Shown: positions 34,173 to 44,133 of the stretch, in pieces | How the letters are laid out: every line of letters begins with the position of its first letter | How positions within the stretch are numbered: the first letter of the stretch is position 1 | Made by a program: the position numbers and the translations under genes | From: Chryseobacterium sp. SORGH_AS_0447 | GTDB lineage: Bacteria > Bacteroidota > Bacteroidia > Flavobacteriales > Weeksellaceae | Direction: 5' to 3' | NCBI RefSeq assembly: GCF_030818695.1 | Contig: NZ_JAUTAR010000001.1 | Coordinates: 3,404,501-3,468,500, forward strand | DNA length: 64,000 bases | The notes under the pieces: model-generated | Seen by the model: only the letters and a program-made list of their open reading frames with translations | What the model was told of the DNA's origin: nothing | Database searches by the model: none

Positions 34173-36767
34173 TTATTTTCTAACGATAACTTTTGAAGCG
34201 GCATCGATACCGATTCCTTTTACTTTTACCATATATGTTCCGTTGATCAATCGGTCAGTTGAGATGGACTTCTTCGCATCAGGAGAAATTTTATCTTCCG
34301 AAGACACTAATTTTCCTGACATGTCATAAATCTCCACGCTTACTTTTCCTAAAGTATTGCTAGGGAAATTAATGAAGAATTCATTCTTAGCAGGATTCGG
34401 ATAAATTGAAATGTTATTTTTAACCGTTTTCACTTCGTCCGTAGCCAATATACAATCCGACGGAACTGAGAAGTCTTCAGTCTGGTCATTGATATTTGTT
34501 TTAGAACCTGCACTTGCATTTACTCCCAACCCTCTTTTAGCAAAAGCTCTCCAGATCATACATCGGTCTGCTCCTTGTGTTGTAGCCTGATCCGCTGCCA
34601 AAATAGCATCTCTACCTTCAACAAAAGTTGGATAACATGGCTGAAGTTTCAAAGCATCTGTTACCAATTGAAGTACTCTTGAGCTTCCGTTCGTAGTATT
34701 TACAGTTACATCAGAAGCATATCCATATTTAGCAACATACTGCCAGTGAATATCCCATAGCATCGTTGCCCATACAAATCCAATGGAGTGAACATCCGGA
34801 ACAATCTGCCCGTTGGAATTTGTGTATTCCATGCCGTTGGTATCTGTGTAGGTATAATCATTGATTGTAAAGTCAGGAGAATATTTTGCTGGTCTAATCC
34901 CGCCTCCACTAGTTGATTGTCCTACCGCATATGTACCGATACCTCTTGGAACGGAAGCATTGTCTCCTGGTTTATTTGTCAGCATTAGGGCAAAAAAGTC
35001 TGACCATCCTTCTCCCATTTGCTCCTTATCTGCTGAAGAACTAAGACATCCAACATTAGTTCCAGTAAGACGGGTAGAAATTCCATGGCCATATTCATGA
35101 GTTACAATACCATTATCAAAGCTACCGTCTGGAGTAATGCTAGCAGCAGGATCATTCTTTAAAGTTACATTTACTGTAGTGCTGGCCAATTGATTTTTAA
35201 TATATTCTCCTTCGGTATTTGTAATTAGAACGGAAGGAATTGTAATTGTAGAATCAGTCCCAGACATTCCGCCAATAGTATCACCATTAGCCGCATTGTT
35301 ATAAATAATTACAGCATTGGCACCTGCATTTTGTGCATTTTTAACTTTCACAGTAAAATTGCACGTACCCCTTTCAACTAATCCGATTTTCCCGGTCAGT
35401 GAACCTGCAGGAATAGCAGTACAACCATCTAATACAGATGACAATTGAACATTTCCGGTTACTCCCGTAGCATTTAAAGGATTCCCAAATTGAGCCGTTC
35501 CTGCCGCCGGCTGACGTGGTACAGCTGAGCTTGGTGCATTATAGAAGAATACTCTATTTACTGTACTCCACATAAACATTTGCATTCTTGGTTTAGATCC
35601 ATCTGATGGTGTAGAGAAGTTTGCATTATTTGTTCCGCCACCATCCTGTGCTTCAGCCTGTACATAATCATTTCCTACACCGCCTAATCCAAAATTAGTG
35701 TTCTGAAAATTTTTGGCAGCTGGAGTAAAGCCGAACTTATAGAAAATATCGTGTACCTTATTATTTATGTAAAATAAGTTCGTAATCGATGCATCCTGAT
35801 TACTGAACTGATCTGCATTAATACTGAAAGGGTAATTAAAATTTCTGGAAGCTCCAGCGTCAGGAGAATATCCAGGAGTATTTCCCGCTACTGTATCTTC
35901 ATACGCATAAACATTATTCCCTCTGGTTGTAGTATATCTTGTAGTACCGTCATAATGCCATCCTTCAGGAGATGATTGAAGAATCCACGGATTACTTACT
36001 ACAGATCTCGATCCGAAAGTAGGCGCTTCAATAGGTAAAGGAAAAACATTATACGAAGCATTATCAGGAGCTAAGAAATAAAACGCCGTCTGCGAAGTTT
36101 TATTAAGAGGTCCTACGAATTCATTATGTGCATGAGCATGGTCATGTGAATATGCATCATCATGGAAATTACAAGATAAATTTAAATCCTGCTTGCGTAA
36201 GATTTCTCCATTAGAAGCATCAACAAGAATATTCCAATAACTTGCTGAGCCTGGTTCAGGAACGGAAAACTCATAAGCCAGTTTCAAATTTTCAGCATCT
36301 TCAACATATACCAGTCTTTGCTTCGCAAATTTCCCGTCTGCAGGATCAGCGTCGCTAAAACCAAGAACAGGATAATTTTCAATCTGCGATTTCTGAAGAT
36401 TTTGTGCAATTTTCTTTAAAGCAACAGTTTTAGTTATAGAAACAACAGAAGGTGCAGCCGATTTATAATCTTTTAAAAAAGTATCTGTATAATAGATAAT
36501 TTTATTATCTCTTACAAGTATTGTCCCTCCTGCATTGTATACAGGAAGCCCATTAAATGTCTGTTGAAATTTTACAACATTTCCATTTAATGATTGTGAT
36601 TCATCTACATTATCAATGATAAAGTTAGCAAGATCAGACTTCTTATATTCTTTAATCTTGTTTTGAGAAATATAATCTTTAATTAATCTCTCGTTATCTT
36701 GTCCAAAAAGAACGGAAGGAAAGATTGCAGATACTGCAAATAAAAGGGGTAAAGCTACTTTTTTCAT
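34173..36767 (-). CDS. Secreted M36 (fungalysin) metallopeptidase with PA insert and T9SS type A domain
   Basis: From ATG 36767, 864 residues with a signal peptide (MKKVALPLLFAVSAIFPSVLFGQ). The order is a fungalysin propeptide-like region, the M36 catalytic domain with zinc motif HEYGH near residue 556 and the downstream Glu in MGEGWSDFFALMLT, an inserted protease-associated (PA) domain (LTGKIGLVERGTCNFTVKVKNAQ), and a C-terminal T9SS type A sorting domain starting at ISIYPNPAKNEFFINF. A His/Asp-rich segment YSHDHAHAHNE lies near residue 210. It is secreted to digest proteins outside the cell. It has a strong terminator. Confidence 0.93.
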   Translation of the reverse strand: MKKVALPLLFAVSAIFPSVLFGQDNERLIKDYISQNKIKEYKKSDLANFIIDNVDESQSLNGNVVKFQQTFNGLPVYNAGGTILVRDNKIIYYTDTFLKDYKSAAPSVVSITKTVALKKIAQNLQKSQIENYPVLGFSDADPADGKFAKQRLVYVEDAENLKLAYEFSVPEPGSASYWNILVDASNGEILRKQDLNLSCNFHDDAYSHDHAHAHNEFVGPLNKTSQTAFYFLAPDNASYNVFPLPIEAPTFGSRSVVSNPWILQSSPEGWHYDGTTRYTTTRGNNVYAYEDTVAGNTPGYSPDAGASRNFNYPFSINADQFSNQDASITNLFYINNKVHDIFYKFGFTPAAKNFQNTNFGLGGVGNDYVQAEAQDGGGTNNANFSTPSDGSKPRMQMFMWSTVNRVFFYNAPSSAVPRQPAAGTAQFGNPLNATGVTGNVQLSSVLDGCTAIPAGSLTGKIGLVERGTCNFTVKVKNAQNAGANAVIIYNNAANGDTIGGMSGTDSTITIPSVLITNTEGEYIKNQLASTTVNVTLKNDPAASITPDGSFDNGIVTHEYGHGISTRLTGTNVGCLSSSADKEQMGEGWSDFFALMLTNKPGDNASVPRGIGTYAVGQSTSGGGIRPAKYSPDFTINDYTYTDTNGMEYTNSNGQIVPDVHSIGFVWATMLWDIHWQYVAKYGYASDVTVNTTNGSSRVLQLVTDALKLQPCYPTFVEGRDAILAADQATTQGADRCMIWRAFAKRGLGVNASAGSKTNINDQTEDFSVPSDCILATDEVKTVKNNISIYPNPAKNEFFINFPSNTLGKVSVEIYDMSGKLVSSEDKISPDAKKSISTDRLINGTYMVKVKGIGIDAASKVIVRK

Positions 36768-36932
36768 ATACACTAATAAAGCCGCTAATCTACAAATAAT
36801 TAACAACAAAATAACAATTTATTTAAAATTATTTAAAGATAATTCTACTTTAACATACTACTGTCTATTTTGATGAACTTACTGTTTTATTTTTCCCTAT
36901 TTTATTGGTTATGGTACCTAACAACAATGAAA

Positions 36933-36957
36933 AAAGCCACTCTTTTCAGAGTGGCTC
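36933..36957 (-). terminator. Terminator after rpsA
   Basis: AGCCACTCT (36935-36943) pairs with AGAGTGGCT (36948-36956) around TTTC, with a T run on the minus strand, 24 nt after the rpsA stop. Confidence 0.9.
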
Positions 36958-36980
36958 ATATGGTAAAATGAAGTCAGGGA

Positions 36981-38777
36981 TTATTTACCTTCTTCCATTT
37001 TTCTTTTTAATTCTGCTAATGCGTCGATATCTCCAAGAGTTGATCTCTCTTCGTTTGAAGATGAAGAAACATTGTTAGATCTGTTGTGAGAAGATTCTCT
37101 AGAGTTTTTCTTCTCTTCATCTCTGAAGATTCCTGTGTGAGAAACTACTACTCTCTTGAATTCTTTGTTGAATTCAATTACTTTGAAATCAGCTTCTTCT
37201 CCTTTTTTGATTTTAGATCCGTCTTCCTTCTCTAATAATCTTGAAGGGCAGAAAGCTTCAACCTCAGCATCTTCGAACTGTACGGAAGCACCTTTATCGT
37301 GTACTTCTACCGCTTTACCAGCGTGGATTGTTCCTTCAGCATATTTCGCTTCGAATGCATCCCAAGGGTTGTCAGTCAATTGCTTGTGACCTAGAGATAA
37401 TCTTCTAGCCTGGATATCAAGCTCAAGAACGATAACATCTAGTTTATCACCAACTGCACAGAACTCAGACGGGTGCTTGATTTTCTTAGTCCAAGAAAGA
37501 TCAGAAATGTAGATTAATCCGTCGATACCTTCTTCAAGTTCTACGAATACACCAAAGTTGGTGAAGTTTCTTACAGTTCCAACATGCTTAGATCCTACCG
37601 GATACTTCGCTTCGATATTTTCCCATGGATCTTTAGATAATTGCTTGATTCCTAAAGAAATTTTTCTTTCTTCTCTGTCTAAAGTTAATACTTCAGCTTC
37701 CACTTCATCACCAACTTTTACGAAATCACCTGCAGATCTTAAGTGTGTAGACCAAGACATTTCAGAAACGTGGATCAATCCTTCTACTCCTGGAGCAATT
37801 TCTACGAATGCACCATAGTCAGCAAGAACTACTACTTTTCCTTTTACTTTATCTCCAACTTTCATGTCAGCAGAAAGCGCATCCCAAGGGTGAGCTTCCA
37901 ATTGCTTCATACCTAATTGGATTCTTGTTTTCTCATCATCAAAATCAAGGATAACAACTTTTACAGTCTGTCCGTCCTCAAGGATTTCAGATGGGTGGTT
38001 CACTCTAGACCAAGAAAGGTCGGTGATGTGGATCAATCCGTCTACACCTCCTAAGTCGATGAATACCCCGTAAGAAGTAATATTCTTAACAGTACCTTCA
38101 AGAACTTGTCCTTTCTCCAACTGAGCGATGATTTCTTTTTTCTGACCTTCGATATCTGCTTCGATCAATGCTTTGTGAGATACTACTACGTTTTTGAACT
38201 CAGGGTTGATTTTCACAACTTTGAACTCCATAGTTTTTCCTACGAACTGATCGTAATCTTTAATAGGCTTAACGTCGATCTGAGAACCAGGTAAGAATGC
38301 TTCGATTCCGTGTACGTCTACGATCATACCTCCTTTCGTTCTAGACTTCACAAAACCGTTAACGATTTCACCTGTTTCGTGAAGTTCGTTTACTTTATCC
38401 CAAGCTTTAAGCGTTCTTGCCTTTCTGTGAGATAACTGTAACTGACCGGTTTTGTCTTCTCTTCTGTCTACCATTACTTCTACCTCGTCTCCTACTTTAA
38501 GACCTTGGTTGTAACGGAATTCGTTAAGAGAAATAACACCTTCAGATTTGAAGTTGATGTCTACGATAGCTTCTTTATCAGTTAATCTTACTACTTTACC
38601 AATTAGAACGTCGTTATCGTCTAAGTTGTTTAAAGATCCGTTGTAGATTTCCTCAAGATCGCTTTTCTCTTTTCTAGCATCAGCATCAAGACCGGACTCG
38701 AAAGAATCCCAGTCAAATTGTTCAGGTGCTACGTTTTGATTTAATAATAATTCTGCTGAATTTGTCTCTTTTGACAT
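36981..38777 (-). CDS. rpsA: 30S ribosomal protein S1
   Basis: 598 residues containing six S1 RNA-binding repeats, for example GQVLEGTVKNITSYGVFIDL, GLIHITDLSWSRVNHPSEIL, GLIHVSEMSWSTHLRSAG and GLIYISDLSWTKKIKHPSEF. The N-terminal acidic extension (residues 1-50) and the C-terminal SHNRSNNVSSSSNEER tail are variable. It brings mRNA to the 30S subunit. Upstream there is a -7 box at 38900-38907 and a leader of about 118 nt, longer than usual here. Confidence 0.97.
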   Translation of the reverse strand: MSKETNSAELLLNQNVAPEQFDWDSFESGLDADARKEKSDLEEIYNGSLNNLDDNDVLIGKVVRLTDKEAIVDINFKSEGVISLNEFRYNQGLKVGDEVEVMVDRREDKTGQLQLSHRKARTLKAWDKVNELHETGEIVNGFVKSRTKGGMIVDVHGIEAFLPGSQIDVKPIKDYDQFVGKTMEFKVVKINPEFKNVVVSHKALIEADIEGQKKEIIAQLEKGQVLEGTVKNITSYGVFIDLGGVDGLIHITDLSWSRVNHPSEILEDGQTVKVVILDFDDEKTRIQLGMKQLEAHPWDALSADMKVGDKVKGKVVVLADYGAFVEIAPGVEGLIHVSEMSWSTHLRSAGDFVKVGDEVEAEVLTLDREERKISLGIKQLSKDPWENIEAKYPVGSKHVGTVRNFTNFGVFVELEEGIDGLIYISDLSWTKKIKHPSEFCAVGDKLDVIVLELDIQARRLSLGHKQLTDNPWDAFEAKYAEGTIHAGKAVEVHDKGASVQFEDAEVEAFCPSRLLEKEDGSKIKKGEEADFKVIEFNKEFKRVVVSHTGIFRDEEKKNSRESSHNRSNNVSSSSNEERSTLGDIDALAELKRKMEEGK

Positions 38778-38899
38778 AATTCTAATAAAATTTGTATTCC
38801 TTCTCTTTCAACGGTTTGAATAAATGTGAATTGAAAAATACGGAAGTAATTAATTGTGAGTTATTTACTTTTCAAACCTTTTCGCCACAAAAGTGGGTG

Positions 38900-38907
38900 C
38901 AAAGATA
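38900..38907 (-). promoter_or_regulatory. rpsA: Probable -7 box of rpsA, with a long leader to 38778
   Basis: TATCTTTG on the minus strand matches TAnnTTTG. No TTG is seen at -33. The transcript would carry about 118 nt of untranslated leader, with a small CCAC-TTTT-GTGG hairpin near its 5' end and a purine-rich GAAAGAGAAGGAA near its 3' end that could act as ribosome-binding or autoregulatory sequence. Confidence 0.5.
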
Positions 38908-38992
38908 TGAAATTTTAATGAGAATACCTAAAAATTATTAACCATCAGATCATTACAAAAATTACTCTGCCAATGTTTCATCGAGAATTCTT

Positions 38993-40876
38993 TTAAAAAA
39001 CAATTTTTACATCTTCTTTATAATTCTGCAATGTGGTATTGATATTTGCTGACCAGCCATCAATAAAAATTTTACCTTTTCTCAAAATAGCAGAGAACTC
39101 ATCTTTATTTACTTTTTCCGAATTAATTATATAGTGATTATCTCCGGTTTTATAAATACAATCTTTCTTTATACACTCTACCTGATAAGTCGGGTCATCT
39201 ATTCCTACCGAAAAAATCATGTTGTAGATACGGGAGAGTGAATCATCATCCTGTTCAAATTTAATGGAAACCTGCTCATTTTCCAGAATCAGTTTTGGAG
39301 CATCAATACTATCAAAGGTTTTAAAACCGACATCAGGAATTTGTTTTTCAACGCCTTGAAACAATCCGTCCTTAGAGTTCTCTTCTGCAATCTGTGTTGC
39401 AATTTTGTCACCGCCCCTTTTTAGACGCTCTACAGTAATTGAGGAAATAACAGGGGGTAGATTATTTTCCACACAAAACTGATAAGCCGGTTTTTCTTTG
39501 CTTATCGGTTCATCGATCTGACAAAGGATAAACTTTCTGTTTCCACCATCTTCAGCATTGAGTTGCATGACGGCATGGCCTGTAGTTCCGGAACCGGCGA
39601 AGAAGTCGAGGATTGTAAAATATTTATCATTAACTGATTTTATTATGTTTGAAATTAACTTTACAGGTTTGCTATATTCAAAATAATTCTCGTTAAACAA
39701 TCTTTTCATTTCATTATCACTATCTTGGTTATCTCCCCAATCAAGTAATAAATCTGTTATTGATTTCTTTTTTTTCTTTTCATTATTATTTATATCTCGT
39801 CTTAATCCTTTATTTACAGTTATAAAGAGTAATCCCTCTTTTATATATTCATCAATTTTTTCTTGTGAAACAGAAAATTGGGCCTTAACTTTGATATCTT
39901 TTATAGTTTTACCATCTTTAAATTCAATATCATCCATATATTCAATTTTCATTGTCTTGATTATATAAACTCCTTTTGAAATAACTCCATTATCACCCAA
40001 TTTAACAATAACGCCTTTTGAAAATATTCTTTCAGAATACGGATTTGTAAGATTTATAATTTTTTTAGTTGAGTCGGAAATTCTTTCGATAGACAACTTT
40101 TCTAAATTATTAAAGTTTTTAGAATAAACTAAAATATATTCCATAACTTTTGCTGTATGTTTAGCTAAAAATGAAGGCTGCTTTTTTCTTTTCCATTTTA
40201 AACATTCTATAAAATTCTCCTCCCCAAAAACCTCATCACAAAGCAGTTTCAGATTTGCCTGTTCATTATCATCAATACTTATAAAAATAACGCCGTCTTT
40301 GCTTAGTAAGTCTCTTGCCAGTAAAAGCCTTGGATACATAAAACTCAGCCAGCCGTTGTGTGACTTTTTGTTTTTAAAAGAAAATTCCATCCGCTCAAGC
40401 TCAATTTCACTGATATTTGCCAGACCTAGCACTTCGGCTTCTTCTCTGTCGAATTTATCAGGATATATAAAATTATCGTTGGCGGTATTATATGGCGGAT
40501 CAATATAAATACATTTTATTTTATCCGTATAATAATGCTTTAAAATTTTGAGGCTGTCCAGATTATCGCCTTTTAAAACCATATTTTTTGTGGCCTCAAA
40601 GTTTTTGGAAAGTTCTTTATTAATCTTGACTTCTTTTTCTGTAGGTTGAGCATACTTAGCTCTTGCCACATTTCTCCCGACAAAATTCAATCCGTAGCCA
40701 TTTACTTTTTCATCAACCAGTAAATTCAGAATTGCTTTTAATTCGTTTAGATTTAACTCATTGTCAGAAATTACACCTGGATAATTTTCTTTTAAGAAAG
40801 CAAGCAGTTTACTATCACTATTTTCAGTTTCCAGTAGCTGAAATCCTGATTTTATAAAATCGTCTTTTTGGTTCAT
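38993..40876 (-). CDS. mod: Type III restriction-modification DNA methyltransferase (Mod)
   Basis: From ATG 40876, 627 residues. It is a beta-class adenine methyltransferase with motif IV as DPPYN (126-130, CIYIDPPYNTANDNF) and motif I as FFAGSGTTGHAV near residue 425. The order IV before I and the size fit type III Mod subunits such as those of EcoP15I. The region between the motifs, about residues 240-420 (nt 39620-40150), should be the target recognition domain and is visibly more AT-rich than the rest. With Res it forms the restriction complex. Alone it methylates one strand of an asymmetric site. Res follows upstream after an 88-nt spacer. Confidence 0.93.
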   Translation of the reverse strand: MNQKDDFIKSGFQLLETENSDSKLLAFLKENYPGVISDNELNLNELKAILNLLVDEKVNGYGLNFVGRNVARAKYAQPTEKEVKINKELSKNFEATKNMVLKGDNLDSLKILKHYYTDKIKCIYIDPPYNTANDNFIYPDKFDREEAEVLGLANISEIELERMEFSFKNKKSHNGWLSFMYPRLLLARDLLSKDGVIFISIDDNEQANLKLLCDEVFGEENFIECLKWKRKKQPSFLAKHTAKVMEYILVYSKNFNNLEKLSIERISDSTKKIINLTNPYSERIFSKGVIVKLGDNGVISKGVYIIKTMKIEYMDDIEFKDGKTIKDIKVKAQFSVSQEKIDEYIKEGLLFITVNKGLRRDINNNEKKKKKSITDLLLDWGDNQDSDNEMKRLFNENYFEYSKPVKLISNIIKSVNDKYFTILDFFAGSGTTGHAVMQLNAEDGGNRKFILCQIDEPISKEKPAYQFCVENNLPPVISSITVERLKRGGDKIATQIAEENSKDGLFQGVEKQIPDVGFKTFDSIDAPKLILENEQVSIKFEQDDDSLSRIYNMIFSVGIDDPTYQVECIKKDCIYKTGDNHYIINSEKVNKDEFSAILRKGKIFIDGWSANINTTLQNYKEDVKIVF

Positions 40877-40910
40877 TAGTTTAATTTTTATTATTTTAAG
40901 TAACAAAATT

Positions 40911-40955
40911 GTCATCCTGAACCAACGTAACTGCTGATATTCTTTTCAGAATGAC
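40911..40955. repeat. Imperfect palindrome GTCATCCTGAA ... TTCAGAATGAC in the mod-res spacer
   Basis: Two 11-nt arms, complementary at 10 of 11 positions, flank a 23-nt spacer between res and mod. Similar GTCATTCTGA-type elements are common as dispersed repeats in flavobacterial genomes (recollection, not checked). It could be a REP-like element or weak attenuator between the two genes. Confidence 0.6.
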
Positions 40956-40964
40956 AAGCATACG

Positions 40965-43865
40965 TTATATTTGATTTTTAATTAATGATGAAAGCTGCGT
41001 GGTATTGAGACGTTCCTTAAAAAGGATCTTAATGTTTTTATCTTTATAATGATCATTAAGAGCCAGGAAGTACTGTTTAGCAAAGCTTATTTTTGCTTTT
41101 TCACTTTCAGAAACCGTTGTCATGGTATCGTAGCCTTTGCTTTCTACCACCAGAAAAATCTTATTTCCTTCCGTACTTTTTATCGCATAACAAAAATCCG
41201 GATTATATTTTCCGAGCGGCGTATTAATTTCAAGCTTAGGTAATTTTCCGAAAATCTCAATACTTTCGATATTGGGATCCTGTTCTATGATATTAATTTC
41301 GAATTCGCTGTCAAATTCAATAACCTCCTCAAAAACCCACTTCTCCCTCAGGAAAAAGTCTTTTTCAATCTGTTTTTGAAACTTCCCAATACTTCCTTTA
41401 TCAAAATACGTCCTTCCATTTTCGGTTTTAAAAACATTTGGCAAGATCTTCCCACTGATTCCTTCATATTTAATATTGGCTTTCAGCATGGATATCAAAT
41501 TTTTACGGATGATTTCATTCATTTCTTTCTGAGCCTGCGCAGGATTATTATGAAGCATTTTCCGTTTAAAATCCGGGCTTAAAGCATTGAATATTTTTAC
41601 TACAAAAGAAATTGGTGTTTTGGTATTGTTGGATAAAGTGCGGACCAATTCGAGATAGTTGATTTTGCTTTGGTAAGAAACAGTATCGGTAACGGTTTCG
41701 CTTATAGCATCTGTCTGATTAAGCTTTTCAATACTTAATTCAGTACGTCTTGTTTCAAGGACTATCCCGTAAATGGTTAATCTTTCAATTTCGTTTTTAA
41801 TATTCTCAACCAATTGGTTTTCGGCTTCTTCACTCAAAGCATCAAGAACATAATCTGCATTTTTACTGATGCTATTCCAAAGATTCTTAAAATCCTGCAA
41901 ATATCTGGCTTTAATGAAAACTTTCTTCTTTTCTTTTTTATATTCTCCTTTACTGACGAACTCTTTTGCATCAAAGGCAAAAAGATTTTCCAGAATACGT
42001 ATCTGTTCTTTGGGTAACTCTTGAGACTTCAGAATGGACGAATATTCGGGTGACTTTTCGTATATTTTTTGTCCGTCTACAATTGCTTTCCGAACAATCA
42101 TTTTCTGTTCCTTCAAAACATCATCTACCAAAGCAACAACCCTATCATCATCCAATCCTGATTTTTCTTTGATGATCTTAATCAATTCCACTTCTGTAAA
42201 CTGCTGCTCGGAAATGAAAAACGAATTGCTCAGAATCTCATTCTGAATTGCTTCTACAAATCCCTGCTCTTTATTGGAGACTACAACATCAAGGTTATTG
42301 ACCTGCCAAAATTCTTCCTGGTTGTCTTCCAGTTTCTTAATGGTATTTCTTTTCAAATCCTGATCTACACATATCCTTAAACCACGTCCGATCTGCTGCA
42401 GCCTGGAAATCTCACTTCCCTGATTGGAAAGCTTGCAAATCGTAAAAACATTCGGATTATCCCAGCCTTCCTGCAGTGCCCAGATGGAAAAAATAAAACG
42501 GGTCGGGCTATCAAACGAAAGCAGTTTCTTTTTGTCTCTTAGAATTTCGTCAACACCCGATTTTATCTTGGCATCCGAATTTCCTTTATCACCTGAAAAA
42601 TAACCTTTATGAACCTGTAAATTTCCATCTTCGTCAAAATCCCTGGATAAAAAATCCTTGTATGGATCACCATCTGTCAATCTCTTATAAATTTGCTTGT
42701 ATCGGCTCAAGTATTCTTCCTCAAACATGGTTTTGATTTTTGGATGATTTCCACGGAATAAAGAGACATCGCTTTTTATAAAAAACAGTGTTAAAGATTT
42801 GATACCTTTTTTAAATAATATCTCCTCCTTCTCGAAATGGATTTTGATAGTTTCCCCAATCATGGCTCTCAAAGATTCATCCGATAGCGAATAATCCACT
42901 TTTTCTACCGTATCATTCGCTAAAACAATGCTGTCTTTATTTATTCTCCTAATGATTTTTCCGTTGAAAATTCCGCCGATTCCCAAAGTTCTCTTCGCAA
43001 AAATTCCGTTTATCAGCGTATTCACGATTGCTTTCCTGTTTTCGATCCCCAATAAAGTATCCGTATTTTCTACCACGTCCTGCGTATACACTACGATTTT
43101 CTTTACCAGATTCTGACGGAAAGAGGAAATACTGTCTAAAACATAAGCCACGTTGGAAAGAGGAAGGCTTTCTTTCTTTTTAGGAAATGTGGCGCCAAAA
43201 CGCAAGCAATAATTACCGAAACCTTCAAAGTATTTTTTAAAAGCATCCCCCTCAAAACGGTGCGGTTCATCCATAATTACAATAGGATGTAATCGTTTCA
43301 GGCATTCCAGATAAGATGTTGGAGGCTCCTGATTTTCTTCGAAAAGGCTGGGGGCATATATTTCACTTTCCAAAGGGCGATTGAGAATATTTTCCCTACT
43401 GTTGAATGAACTGGGAGTCATGATCAGAGCAGACAAATGAGAAGTCCCGATAAAGCGTTTTACTGCAGAAATATTTCCTCCTTCATACACGAAAGTTTCG
43501 ATCTCTTTCTCACGTTCATTGGCATAATGGGCTTTGAAGTATTCTCTGGTGTCTTCCAGATTGGTTTTAGTTCCTTCCCTGATAGGAACAGTGGGAATCA
43601 GAATAATAAACTTCTTATAACCGAAGTTCCTGTTAAGTTCAAATATAGTTTTGATGAAAGTGAAGGTTTTACCGGTACCGGTTTCCATCATCACATCTAT
43701 ATTTCTGTTATCCCGTATAGGAAAGGGATAATTTTGTTTTTTATGATGAGATTTCATTACATTTTCTAAAGATTGGTTTTGATTCAAATCTTCAAAAATG
43801 CTGATTATATTGGCAATACAATCTTCCTGGTACGATTGTATTTCATATTGGAATTGTGTTTTCAT
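40965..43865 (-). CDS. res: Type III restriction enzyme, Res subunit
   Basis: From ATG 43865, 966 residues (MKTQFQYEIQSYQED). A start 21 codons earlier exists but adds a non-conserved leader. It is an SF2 helicase-like ATPase with Walker A ETGTGKT (61-67), box II VIMDEPHRFEG, box VI IGRGLRICVD. The C-terminal PD-(D/E)XK nuclease appears as NPDFCYAIKSTEG followed by FLVVESKG. It moves along DNA in an ATP-dependent manner and cuts when two unmethylated sites are engaged. A long nested inverted repeat (43900-44031) sits 35 nt upstream of the start codon. Confidence 0.93.
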   Translation of the reverse strand: MKTQFQYEIQSYQEDCIANIISIFEDLNQNQSLENVMKSHHKKQNYPFPIRDNRNIDVMMETGTGKTFTFIKTIFELNRNFGYKKFIILIPTVPIREGTKTNLEDTREYFKAHYANEREKEIETFVYEGGNISAVKRFIGTSHLSALIMTPSSFNSRENILNRPLESEIYAPSLFEENQEPPTSYLECLKRLHPIVIMDEPHRFEGDAFKKYFEGFGNYCLRFGATFPKKKESLPLSNVAYVLDSISSFRQNLVKKIVVYTQDVVENTDTLLGIENRKAIVNTLINGIFAKRTLGIGGIFNGKIIRRINKDSIVLANDTVEKVDYSLSDESLRAMIGETIKIHFEKEEILFKKGIKSLTLFFIKSDVSLFRGNHPKIKTMFEEEYLSRYKQIYKRLTDGDPYKDFLSRDFDEDGNLQVHKGYFSGDKGNSDAKIKSGVDEILRDKKKLLSFDSPTRFIFSIWALQEGWDNPNVFTICKLSNQGSEISRLQQIGRGLRICVDQDLKRNTIKKLEDNQEEFWQVNNLDVVVSNKEQGFVEAIQNEILSNSFFISEQQFTEVELIKIIKEKSGLDDDRVVALVDDVLKEQKMIVRKAIVDGQKIYEKSPEYSSILKSQELPKEQIRILENLFAFDAKEFVSKGEYKKEKKKVFIKARYLQDFKNLWNSISKNADYVLDALSEEAENQLVENIKNEIERLTIYGIVLETRRTELSIEKLNQTDAISETVTDTVSYQSKINYLELVRTLSNNTKTPISFVVKIFNALSPDFKRKMLHNNPAQAQKEMNEIIRKNLISMLKANIKYEGISGKILPNVFKTENGRTYFDKGSIGKFQKQIEKDFFLREKWVFEEVIEFDSEFEINIIEQDPNIESIEIFGKLPKLEINTPLGKYNPDFCYAIKSTEGNKIFLVVESKGYDTMTTVSESEKAKISFAKQYFLALNDHYKDKNIKILFKERLNTTQLSSLIKNQI

Positions 43866-43899
43866 AGCTGTTCTTTGTAAAAACAGCGAAGGCGAATCT

Positions 43900-44031
43900 C
43901 CCAGTACTTTCATCAGAGGTCCTTGCAAAACCTATAGAACAAAGAAAAGAGAACGCCTACGCTATACCGTAGGCATTTCTACTTTATTTCCCTGTTCTAT
44001 TTAGAAAAAATTGCAAGATTTCTGATGTGGG
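43900..44031. repeat. Nested interrupted inverted repeat upstream of res
   Basis: Symmetric blocks surround a central hairpin: CCCA/TGGG (43900, 44028), CATCAGA/TCTGATG (43911, 44021), TTGCAA/TTGCAA (43923, 44011), ATAGAAC/GTTCTAT (43934, 43994), then GCCTAC-(8 nt)-GTAGGC (43955-43974) at the centre. It covers 132 nt between res and the divergent DEAD-box gene. It could be a small inverted-repeat element (MITE-like), a structured leader RNA, or a control region. Confidence 0.75.
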
Positions 44032-44133
44032 AATTACAAAGTGAAATACTAATATTTTATTTGGTTACTGATTATTAATTTTTATTAAATAAATTTTTAT
44101 AACCCAAATATAGCAACTAAAATTGAATTCTTA

